Below, piece after piece: positions 24,335 to 34,472 of a stretch of DNA of 64,000 nt. The stretch covers positions 1-64,000 of the forward strand of contig RMBW01000105.1 of the NCBI GenBank assembly GCA_004009845.1. The letters are read 5' to 3'. Numbering within the stretch: the stretch's first letter is position 1; every line of letters starts with the position of its first letter. Position numbers and translations under genes: made by a program. The stretch is from Davidsoniella eucalypti (lineage: Eukaryota; Ascomycota; Sordariomycetes; Microascales; Ceratocystidaceae). Below the pieces are notes generated by a model, which had not been told where the DNA came from, made no database searches, and saw only the letters and a list, made by a program, of their open reading frames with translations.

Positions 24335-27300
24335 TTACAGATAGTTTGGTTTTTCCCACCATTCCTCAAACTCTCGCTCCCAGTTTGGTCGTGACATGCC
24401 TTGTAGATATGGCAGTATATCTTGATGTTGCTTCAACCTGTCCAAGAAATTACACAGCAGGTTTGCATGGCCCAGCATGTCTGCTTCTCGGTATAACTTG
24501 ACCTGCTCATCATCCGGCCACTCGAAACCACAGTCCTCATGGTCCACCCGCTCATCTATTAGCTTGCGCAATACACGCAACTCCTTCTCTGGTCGGAAAT
24601 CTTCTGCGAAGAGTCGGTAGGCGCATAGGGCGCTGTGGACACTATTACGCTCGCGCTGACTCCAAGTCTCGCTAGTTGTGAATTCACCTTCCGTCCATTC
24701 CGTGGCAATCCACATTACGAGACGTGACATGCCATCAAAGTTGCCTGTGAACGCCCAGGCGCGCATTAGTTGGTGCACGGCGTCACTAGGGACGGTGTAG
24801 ATCCCATTGACTGTGGCCTCGGCAACATTTGTGGTGGAGGGTGTTGAATTTCCAAATATATCGATGTTGGATGTCCGAAGCTTATTGCCCTTGGGCTTAG
24901 ACGGTTTCCATGTTGGGTCTATAGTGCCGTTGTTCCTGATGCGATTGAAGAAACAGCCCGCAAACCGGCGGAGAAGCCATACCATGTCTCTGTGTCGCGC
25001 ATCTTGGCGCAGTTCGAGCAGTATTGATTTTAGCTCTTTATATTGGTAGGCTGAAGGGATGTTGATATGCGCTGGGGGTTTGTCGTCCATAGAGAAGATT
25101 GACATGACATCTGGCAGTGGTAGGTCAAGTGAAAAGTCGCTGAACCGATCAATTTTGGGAACCATGTATGCCTCTATAATCGAGAATAGATTGAAAGCAT
25201 TATCAGTATCGCGGCCGTAGTTGTCGACTAAGTGGAAGAAACCGCGGAAGAACAATGGTACTAGCTTCGCCATGTTCATATCTTCCGTGATGTTGGGGTG
25301 AAGGCGGGGTGTTGGAGATTTGGACATGACAGCGATGAGATCACGCCAAACTGAAACACCTTCGGGGTGTCGACCGGGAAATCTTGCCCACGCAATCCAG
25401 ACAGCCTTTTGTAAGCGATAGAATGTTGCTGGGTGATATGTGTAGATATCGATGTTGTTCCTGGTATGCTTCTTGCATAATAATCGAATATATCCCGTGA
25501 CAATTCGCCGTGGGACTGTGTGCAGTACAGGAATCAGCTCAGGCTTCATGGGGCCATACATACTATCACACTGTTCTTCAGTAAGGAAGCTTTGGTCCAT
25601 TAAACGACATGCGTCAGCCACGCTAGCAGCTTCCTGAATCAGGAAGCCCAACAGCGTGTCCGTCATCTCGATGTTATCGGCCTTCATCTGCTCGTATAGG
25701 TTCTCGATAGACGGCGGTGTTCGTCTTGCTCGCTCAAATTCGGTAAGATTTGGCGTAAATATCGGAATGATCTCTCGTCCACCGCCTATCTTGTAGTTCT
25801 CAGTCGTAGCTTCTCTCGCGGCTAGCTTGCGGAACATATCTTCGTAAACTCGAGCAGTAGGCTTTGTCAAACCAGGTATTCCAGGCTTGTTGAAGATTTC
25901 CCATGCCTCGGTGGCATTTCGAGTAGCGCGAATCTTGGCGGCCCAAACGTTTTCAGTCCGAATAGCTTCGATATTTTGCTTAACGAGGTTTCCAATAGTT
26001 GCTCGTTGGCGTACCGTTGGTGTCATGTCAGGGGCAAGACCACCCAGCGTGTCGATGGTAAGATCAAGGTTGTCCTTCTGGAAACCAGCTTCTGATGCCA
26101 TGATACCAAGCTTGACTACTCGACTGAGGGCGTCTTCGGGAACTTGCTGTTCTTCAATGCCGTCTCGCGGCACTGGATACGGCGGCCATGATGCTTGTAG
26201 GCGCTCGGTAACCGCCAGCTCTTGAGTTGTATGCTCGTTGGCTAGAAGAACTACTTTTGCCGCTACGTAGCTCTTACGGTCCAGCATAAATGCTTTTGGT
26301 TGACGATCTGAGTAGGCGAGTAGAATTCGAAAGCTCTCCCAGTTGAACACAGAATTTCTAATACCTCTGGTTTCGGATAAGTGGCCAAAGGATTGCAGGG
26401 CACAGTTGAGCATGGCGCTCTGGGCTGCGTAGAGCTTATCCTTATTCTCGATAAGAAGAGGGAAAGTGTCCTCCATCATATCAACAAACATCTTAGCACA
26501 GATTGGCATAAGCGAAGGCCAAACCCTACGACACTGAAAGGCAATATTGCGGATTAAGGTGGCGGCGTTTGACAAATAAACCTCTATACTGTGTATATTA
26601 GAATCTGGGGGGAATTTGACAAAGGACAATTCCACCATTTTGATGAGGCCAAACAATGACTGTCGGCGAACAATGTTGTCGTTTGTTTGGCGAAGAAGCG
26701 CGTATATTACAAAAAAGGGCTGTGGCCTTTTTGTGCCCACGAGACGAGTCACACACTCATCATCAGTGTTGCCGCTCAGAATCCACGTCCATTCCTTGAT
26801 GTCATCGAAGTTATAGCCATCACGCCTCAGAGATTCGTTGATATCCTGATAACTAGATGATCCTGGGAGGTTTGGCTCGAGAAACAAAGAACGGAGTATC
26901 TCGACCGCCACTGCTTGCTCATAGTGCTTGATGGGCATGCTTGCAATATACTGCGTGGCTCGGTTGGACTCCGGGTAGTCGAATTTACGCCGGAAACGCT
27001 TCATATACTGAAGCGAGTTTTGGGGCTTGAGGGTGCCGCTGTCCGCCATCCAACCATCGGGCTCCTCTGAAAAGAAAAAAGCATCGGGCTGAGACATGCG
27101 CTTGTGCTTAACTTCTGCGCCGTCGGTTTTAAGCTCTTCCTCTTCAGTCAGCGGAAGCTTCGTGATGTCCGCGGGAAACGCCTCGTCGACAAGCTGCAAA
27201 CCGTCTTCGAAAGTCCATTTTTTGCTATAATCGAACTTGCCCGGGTCTGTCACCCTGTATCTCTTTTCGAACGGCCGGTGTTCCTGTAGACCTGAGATAT

Positions 27301-27728
27301 GGCGGCTTCGGAGAGCATGTTGGATGGTGCCCCAAACATCAGTCTCCGCCTGCAGCAGAGGGTCGTTGGGCTCTAGAAGATCCACGATGTGCTTAACTCT
27401 GCGCGCCGGTGGCACGAGTTGATTGTCATGAACATAGTGGCTAGTTGGGGGGATTGGTGGAGATGCGGGGTCCCCAGATATTCTCGTAGCGGCATTCCCA
27501 CGAGACAAGGTTGTAGCGTTGGAGCTGTTATCAGTAAGAGGAGTCAGCGAAGCATAGAATCGATGCTGTGAACGGCGAGATAGGACCTGAACAAGATGTT
27601 AGCAGCTGCAAGAGACGTGTCGCTGGCGTTTTTGACTTTGTAGATACCTGGATCGCTGGCCGGCATTCGAGGGCGCCAGGCCGTTGACAGAAGCTGGAGC
27701 TACCAGCTTTAAGCAATTGGCGCAGCAT
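24335..27728 (-). CDS. Large protein with mitochondrial-type presequence, unrecognised family
   Basis: Exon 1 27728-27648 (27 codons) and exon 2 27586-24335 join in frame across a 61-bp intron (GTATCT donor, TTGTTCAG acceptor), giving about 1110 residues. The spliced N-terminus (MLRQLLKAGSSSFCQRPGAL, then VLSRRSQHRFYASL) is basic, hydroxylated and free of acidic residues, as in mitochondrial presequences; without the first exon this signal would be lost. The rest is soluble and mostly helical, with no membrane segment and no catalytic motif I recognise. Its size, helix-rich nature and location suggest a mitochondrial RNA-metabolism or PPR-like helical-repeat protein, but I cannot show repeats convincingly. 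The two tandem-duplicated genes lie just downstream on the same strand. Confidence 0.8.
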
Positions 27729-28486
27729 AAGCGCACATCTTCCAGCCGAAGTTGCTGCAAGGGAGGAAGCAAAATGAAGCAAAATGAAGCACAAGGGATC
27801 ACCAAGTCAGACCGATAAAAGGGCCGCTGCTTCTTTGTTGATGCAAGATTCACCCAAAAATAAAAGTCACGGGCAAAGTGCCAATTCCAGACTCCAAGCC
27901 AGGGTCAAAAAAGCTCTCTGATTTAGAGCTCCGTTGCGAAGGAGTTGAATTTTTAGTACCAGGGACATCTGATCGGAATTAGAAGCGAAAAAAAAAAGGC
28001 CCAGCATAAGGAAAAAGGAAAGAAAAAAACAGGGGGGTATGTGGAGATGACATAGAAATCAAAACGAAAACGAAAAAAAAGAACCAGCAAGATGATGTGA
28101 CAAAAGCAAAACGTGGGGGACATGATGGAGTGAAGTTAAAAAAGGCGAGTAAGAAGATAAGGCAATGTGTGAGTGAGAGTAATAGGACAGTAGATGCCAG
28201 GGAGAAAGAAGAGAAGAAAAAAGGAATCCGTGAAAGTAAAACAAGATGTAAGAAGACAAGATACAAGGCATCACCGAATCAGGTACCGGCATCACGGAAT
28301 AGAAAAGAGAGAAAAAGGACTCCTAAAAACAAGAAAGAAAAAAAACCCGAAGAAGCCCATATAAACACCGGGAGAAAGTCGCCACGATCTTTCAAAAGAA
28401 AGAAAAAAAAACAGATCCAGAAACACAAAAGAGAGATAGGAGGAAAGTAAAGGCATGATATATCACTCCGCACAATGGAATCATCA
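27729..28486 (-). promoter_or_regulatory. Promoter region of the mitochondrial-type gene; extreme purine/pyrimidine strand bias
   Basis: From about 27960 to 28450 the plus strand is almost only A and G (many AAAGAAAG-like runs), so the transcribed minus-strand gene has a C/T-rich upstream region. Frames here (28097-28450 plus, and minus-strand counterparts) are Lys/Glu- or Phe/Ser/Leu-rich translations of low-complexity DNA and are not genes. Confidence 0.45.
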
Positions 28487-29366
28487 TTATGAGCCCTTCA
28501 AGTCTTGTAAAAACTGCTTATTTTGCAAGGCGACATCTCCCTATTATCAAAGTCATATAAGCTAACTGTTCTACGTGAGTATGAAGGCTTTGGCAAGATG
28601 AAGAATTTTGGTCCATCTTTGAAGTGGTTTATCATGCCCTCAAGGACTAAAATCTAGTCCCAAAGAAAAGCTTGTAATTTTGCACAGCAAGTGAGGTTTC
28701 CAGTGAAGCTGCTCAATAATTTACAAGTTGCTTCTTAGCACCATTTCAGAGCATCATGCACTCAACAGACTTTGCCATCTAGACCATGTAACTACTCATG
28801 TAATAAGTTCACATTTGCCTATGACAGTCAGAATGTTGTGGGCCTTTCTACATTCCCAGCACAACCAGCACAATTATCCCACAAAGTAATTTGACTCTTG
28901 ATGCATTATGCTTCTAAAAGTTAAGTTGGTCTTTTAACAAGCTTAGGGGTGATTCACAATGGGCAGTCGTTATAGCCTGTGGAGTGCTACTAGCTATTCT
29001 GTGTGATGGAATCTTAGCCACCTACTTCAAAATTCGGATGGGCTTTAAGCGAGCAAGACTTTGAGCAGTTTGGCATGAAAATGGTTGTGACTTAGTGTAG
29101 CTCGGTTTGTTTGTACCATTTAATTCCATCTAATTTGTCTTGATATAGCATGTGTCACATGACCATAAAGGTATTTCTCAAACCCGCCTAACACCATGGT
29201 GGCTGCCTAACCTTGTCACCCAAGGACAATAATAACAACAATCAATTACACCTTTCACTTCTGATTACTTGATCTTGATTTCTCTCTATCTATCATTCCA
29301 CAATACTTCTACAACTACATATCATCTATTCTTCCCTTTCTCTACTCACAAATCGATTTGCCAATC
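28487..29366 (+). repeat. Duplicated promoter module, copy A
   Basis: Matches 33692-34472 from GGAATCATCATTAT to the ATG, with some blocks missing from one copy (for example sequence present at ~28757-28950 but absent from copy B). Shared blocks include CACATGACCATAAAGGTATTTCTCAAAC and a C/T-rich leader just before the start codon. Differences between the copies are mostly C/T and G/A transitions. Confidence 0.85.
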
Positions 29367-31924
29367 ATGGGTAATGAAATTGATGAAGTGGAAGCACCAT
29401 CGGCCCCTGAGTCCGAAGCAATGCCGAGCCAAAACCAACTTGATCAAAATAAGGCTCTCCAAGAACAAATGCAACAGTATGAAGAAGAAGATAAAAGGCA
29501 GCGCGACGAGGAAACCGCCAAAATCATCAAAGCAGCCGAAGCACGCGCCGAAGCACGCGCCGAAGCACGCGCCGAAGCCCGCATCAAAGCAGCCGAAGCC
29601 CGCGCTGAAGAAGAACGGCTCGCCAGAGAAGCAGCCGAAGCACGCACCGAAGCAGCCGAAGCACGTATCAAGAAAGAACGACTCGAGAATGAAGAAAACG
29701 CCAAAAATCTTGCACAAGCCCAAGCACGCGCTGAAGAAGAACGACAGGAAAAAGAAGCTGCTCAAAATTTCATTGTGCTTTCTGACTTCCCAACACTTCT
29801 TTACAACACTTTTTCACTCAACTACCAAGCATTGACACTGGAGCCCAATACAAACCTCCATTCAACTGGCGGGCCTACTTTGGTTCATAACAGGCTATAT
29901 CCACGTCTCTTGAAATCTTGGACCAATTTTGAGAGCATTCATGAACAAAAGTTCACTCAGTTCTCTACTTTCTTCGGCAAACAAAAACTTTTCAGAAGCA
30001 TTTCTTTTGTTGCAGCTAACCAGGAAACTTCGGCTAAGAAACTGTCAAGTGAGAACGAAGTTGTCTCTTTTTCCTATTTGGCTATCGAGCTTCATGTGAA
30101 AAATGTCATCAATATCTTTTTACAACACAGAAAAGATGGCACGAAAACAGCATATGATGGTATCAAAAACGTGGATTTCAGTACTAGTTCACGGTATCAT
30201 TCAGCTGCCCGATTGGCAACCGGATCTTTGGCCCAGCCTAGTCGACCAACAAGGATACGGGTAGCTCATTGTTCCGTAACTGACGGCCCTGCGAATATTG
30301 GCGTATCAGATTCTGATCTCTCGGATACCCACACCCTGCCAGATGCTAGCCCATCAGATGCAACAGGCAATGTTGTGCCTCCTCCCACGCGTCCTGTACC
30401 CCACGGAAGGTCCAGCAAAAAGCGACCTAGATCACATACTTCTACAAATGATAGTCCTGCAGCCAAGCTATCATTGCAAAGCCGACGCTTCGATGCTGAT
30501 TGTACTCTGGTAGGATATAAGAATCCTGAAGGTTCTGAAGATCCGGAGAGGAACCTGTTTATTGTGGAATACAAGGCTGCCCATAAGATCCCCCTGCATT
30601 TCTCCGGAGGGCTCTTGTATATCTATCTAATGCCAAGCCATCTGTCTTCTATGACTTTGTTGCGGGGAAAAAGATCAACCCCACCAAAGAGGAAACTGAG
30701 GAGGGCAAATTCAACAGGTTCTGCCAGTTTACTGCCTATGCTATCACCCAAATCTTTCACTATCTGATAAACTCTGGGCTTCAGTATGGATATATCACAA
30801 CTGGTGAATGCTTTGTCTTTCTCCATGTAGATAAAGATGATCCCAGTATATTATCCTACTATCTTTCTATTCCTCGAGAGTCTATATCTAGCATACCACT
30901 CCGTACAGTGCAAGATGGTCCTCAAGATCCCAAGGTCATTGAAGAAGAGATCGATTCTATCAAGCAGACGCCAGTTGCCCATATCTTGACAATATCACTT
31001 TTGTCCCTCGAACAGCCAATGGATAGCCAACAAGCACAGGCCGAACGGAAATCCAGACTTGTCTACCTGCCTGGCCGCTATGGAGATCAATCTCAGAGTG
31101 ATATCCCCGACAACAGCACTAGTAGTAGTACCAACAACAATCCTGGCTCAGCAACATCAGATCATCAAACTACTGGAACTAGCGGCTCTCTACCTATACG
31201 ACATCCACAAAATAGATACTGCACACAGCAATGCCTATATAGCCTTGTGCATCGCCAGAGTCTCGATGAACATTGTCCTAATGTTTCACTTCACAGAAAG
31301 GCAAACGCAGATACTGCCTCGAATAAACATGCTATTGGGGTCGCTCAACTCCTAAAGATTATCAAGACTCAGATGGACACTAATCTCGACAATGACCTTG
31401 ATGTGTTGAAACGGCATGGTGCTATTGGAAATCTAGTCAAGGCCACTGCACATCCATTTGGATACACTCTGGTTGGCAAAGCAATTGAAGCAGAGTCTCT
31501 TGGGTTGCTTCAGAATGAAATTGATGTCTACTCTAGACTGAAGTATCTCCAGGGAAAGTCTATTCCAGTCTGTCTTGGGAAGATTGATATCAAACAGAGC
31601 CTGTTGATTCAGCTTCACGATTGTAGACATGTTCTCTTGATGGCTTATGCTGGAGAACCTGTGAAAAGACTGGATGAACACTACGAATATCTGAAGCCTA
31701 TTGCCCAGCAAATCAGGTACTATGGGGTTGAACATGGAGATCTGGAGGCTAGGAATGTTCTCTTTGATTCCCAAACAAAGAAACTCATGGTTATTGATTT
31801 CGACAGGGCTAAGATTCAGGAACGGCCTCTGTCAAGAAAGAGAGAATTTGACCATGCCAGTGTAGTTTTCGAGCGAAAGACTAAGAGGTATTCTCCTATG
31901 CAAACTCAAATGACTGTAGAGTGA
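29367..31924 (+). pseudogene. Nuclease-like/kinase-like family member with a single frameshift
   Basis: From the ATG at 29367 the frame runs through the coiled coil (EAR-type repeats, ~residues 40-130), a diverged middle domain and the VEYKAAHKIP nuclease-like motif. It loses frame at a C run (30590-30594) and terminates at 30767. The other frame is open upstream of and through 30908-31924 and carries the continuation that aligns with the intact paralogue: FHYLINSGLQYGYITTGE, the CCCH cluster (YCTQQCLYSL, CPNVSLH), the kinase-like HGDLEARN and IDFDRA. One missing base in the C run accounts for everything. The two halves look well conserved at protein level, so inactivation is very recent, or this is an assembly error. 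Basic stretch SSKKRPRSH could be a nuclear signal. Confidence 0.8.
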
Positions 31925-32169
31925 TGAAGGGCCTGTTTTTTGAGGTTTTTGAGTTTTTTGGGGGGTTTTCATAGACACTTTAATAGCATCACAATAAGGT
32001 TGTCAACTATTAATATTTCCACATGTGATAGAATACTCCCTTTTACCCAGTGAGGACCCTTATTTGTTTATTTATTCATAATTTGGACACCACCTCTGAC
32101 CATTCCATAATCTGGACTAAACTCCCCGGAGGCCCTTACCCTCGGCCCCACCCCTAGGCTACATTCTTG
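31925..32169. other. 3' flank of the frameshifted paralogue
   Basis: T/G-rich then AT-rich spacer; nothing coding is seen before the LINE fragment begins. Confidence 0.5.
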
Positions 32170-33335
32170 ACCTCAATAGAGTGCCGGAGCTGAGAAGCTC
32201 CTTCAGATTACTCCCCCTCCCCTCTCTCCCATCCCCATCTTCTCCTCCCAACACGGACCTACTAGATGAAGCAGTTGACCGACTGAACGGAGCCATTGAT
32301 ACAGCCCTTGCTGCTACCATGCCCCGCTGGACGAAGTCACCTTGCAGCGGTCAGAGGCACTCCGTGGTGGAATGAACATGTCCAGGGCACCAGTGTATTT
32401 CTATACTGGTGTCGAGGTCCTGCAGGTTTAGCTTCTCTATGAGGTTCGTGAATATACCAGGCTTCCGTACTCTTTGGATGGCAGATTGGCTATCGACAAA
32501 GATCAGGACTCGTTTCCGTATTGGCAGTTTTTTGAATGTAGCCAAAGGGCTCTGTGGATCGCATAGCTTTCGCAGTCTGCAACCTCAGTGTAAGGCCCCA
32601 AGGCATTTGCCTCTTGAAACCGCACCGTTTTATTGTCCATATCGACAAAGGCATAAGAGGACTTGTCGCCCTCCATATACCCGTCAGTGTACAAACAATA
32701 GGCTTCACCCAACCATAGGGTTGCTAGGGTTGCCAGGTGGATTTCCTTTGCTTCTTCTTTTTTGACTTTAGGGATGTAGTGAGTGACAACCTTCCCTCCT
32801 ACAACCCTCGGGGGGGTACCTTTGAGTTTTCGGTGCCTCCTCCTTTGTCCAAAGAAAAATTCCCCTTCGTCGTGGGTTTTTAAGAGCGACCAGCACATAT
32901 CACCAATGTCGCTGTCCATTCTCTCCCATCTATTGATTTATTTCATGATGCTCCGTTTTGTGAGGCCTTGAGCCCGTTTTTTCCTCTCTCGAGGGTAATT
33001 CTCACCAACGATGTATCAGATACTTGATGTCCACGGCAATTGCTTGCACTTGTGACTCTCGCTTCAATTTGTAGGGACCCAAGATACCAAGAGACTCAAA
33101 GCCAGACTCCGAGTTCAGATGGTCCTTGGTGGGTTGGGCGCAATGACGTATGGGGTGGTGTTTAGGGAATTGTAGAAGTCTTGTTCCGTACTTTAGGTTA
33201 TTCCATTCCAAGTTGATCTCAACTGGTTTAATGCCAGCCTCTATTTCACAAGCTCGTTTCGGAGCCTGCTTGTAGGTGCCAAGCATCATGGAAATCGCCA
33301 AACCTTGTACTTTTTCAAGGTGTTTCTTGATCAGG
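32170..33335 (-). mobile_element. Degenerate LINE: end of reverse transcriptase domain plus RNase H
   Basis: Read on the minus strand, 33340-33002 encodes the post-RT region of fungal LINE ORF2 (LEKVQGLAISMMLGTYKQAPKR, KYGTRLLQFPKHHPIRH). 32919-32503 carries the start of an RNase H domain (AYCLYTDGYMEGDKSSYAFVD). 32545-32351 gives its middle (IFVDSQSAIQRV, IEIHWCPGH). Each is in a different frame or separated by stops, so it is inactive. It belongs to the Tad-like group of fungal non-LTR elements by domain order. Its upstream end abuts the family fragment at 33332-33520. Confidence 0.8.
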
Positions 33336-33520
33336 CCCATCCTCGAATGTAACTGGGCGACAACACGCCGTTGACTCAGTTGCCAGGCCCCCGCTTGATG
33401 AATATTGTACGCAGGCTTGTCTACTTGGCCTCAAGTTCAATCGACAACTCGATAAGAAGTGCCCTAACTATAAGCTTCACTTAATAGCTAAATCCCTGAT
33501 TGCTCCTTTTCATTCCTCTG
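33332..33520 (+). pseudogene. 189-bp fragment of the nuclease-like/kinase-like family
   Basis: Nearly identical to 36305-36495 of the intact gene, covering the linker and the CCCH cluster region. It carries a change to TAA where the intact gene has an open Gln/Ala stretch. It starts exactly where the minus-strand LINE fragment begins and is followed within a few bases by a plus-oriented LINE 3' terminus. Confidence 0.85.
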
Positions 33521-33523
33521 TTG

Positions 33524-33556
33524 ATTTAGGTAGACGTTAAATATAATCAAATCAAA
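33524..33556 (+). mobile_element. LINE 3' terminal motif directly after a gene fragment
   Basis: TTTAGGTAGACGTTA followed by the ATAATCAAATCAAA tail, identical to the LINE ends at 14783-14815, but without LINE 3' UTR upstream of it. Confidence 0.7.
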
Positions 33557-33691
33557 ATCAACCATCCTAATCGCATAAAACATACCGTGCTTTTATTGTA
33601 TCTCAACCTCCTACATATAGTATGTTTTTTTTTATTTTTAAATTTTTACTGTAGGGGGGATACTTCAGGTATCTCCGCCTATAACTATGGA

Positions 33692-34472
33692 ATCATCATT
33701 ATAAGCCCTTCAAGCCTCGTAAAAACTGCCCATTTTGCAAGGTGACATCTTCATATTATCAAAGTCATGTATATATGAAGTTTTGCCACTACAGAGCTCA
33801 GAGTAAGACATTTATGAGTAGTTCCATTGATATTAAAAAGGGTGGAATGATTATTTATTAAATATATCATTTTCATGCAGAGAGAACAGTTGACAGAGGA
33901 TGTAAAGCTTGAAGAATATGAGTATGAAGGCTTTGGCAAGATGATGAATTTTGGTCCATCTTTGAAGTGGTTTATCATGCCCCCAAGTCCCAAAGAAAAG
34001 CTTGTAATTTTGCACAGCAAGTGAGGTTTCCAGTGAAGCTGCTCAATAATTTCCAAGTTGCTTCTTAACACCATTTCAGAGCATGTGGAGTGCTACTAGC
34101 TATTGTGTGTGATGGAATCTTAGCCACCTACTTCAAAATTCGGATGGGCTTTAAGCGAGCAAGACTTTGAGCAGTTTGGCATGAAAATGGTTGTGACTTA
34201 GTGTAACTTTGTTTGTACCATTTAATTCCATCCAATTTGTCTTGATATAGCACGTGTCACATGACCATAAAGGTATTTCTCAAACCCAGCCTAACACCAT
34301 GGTGGCTGCCTAACCTTGTCACCCAAGGACAATAATAACAACAACAATCAACCACACCTTTCACTTCTGATTCCTTGATCTTCATTTCTCTCTATCTATC
34401 ATTCAACAACACTTCTACAACTACATATCATCTATTCTTCCCTTTCTCTACTCACAAAACGATTTGCCAATC
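33692..34472 (+). repeat. Duplicated promoter module, copy B
   Basis: Counterpart of 28487-29366, ending at the ATG of the intact gene. Strong conservation extends through the leader and into the coiled-coil coding sequence. Confidence 0.85.

Noticed and set aside
28097..28450. 117-codon Lys-rich frame
   Set aside because: Translation of a purine-rich low-complexity promoter tract; Lys/Glu/Arg content follows from A/G composition alone.
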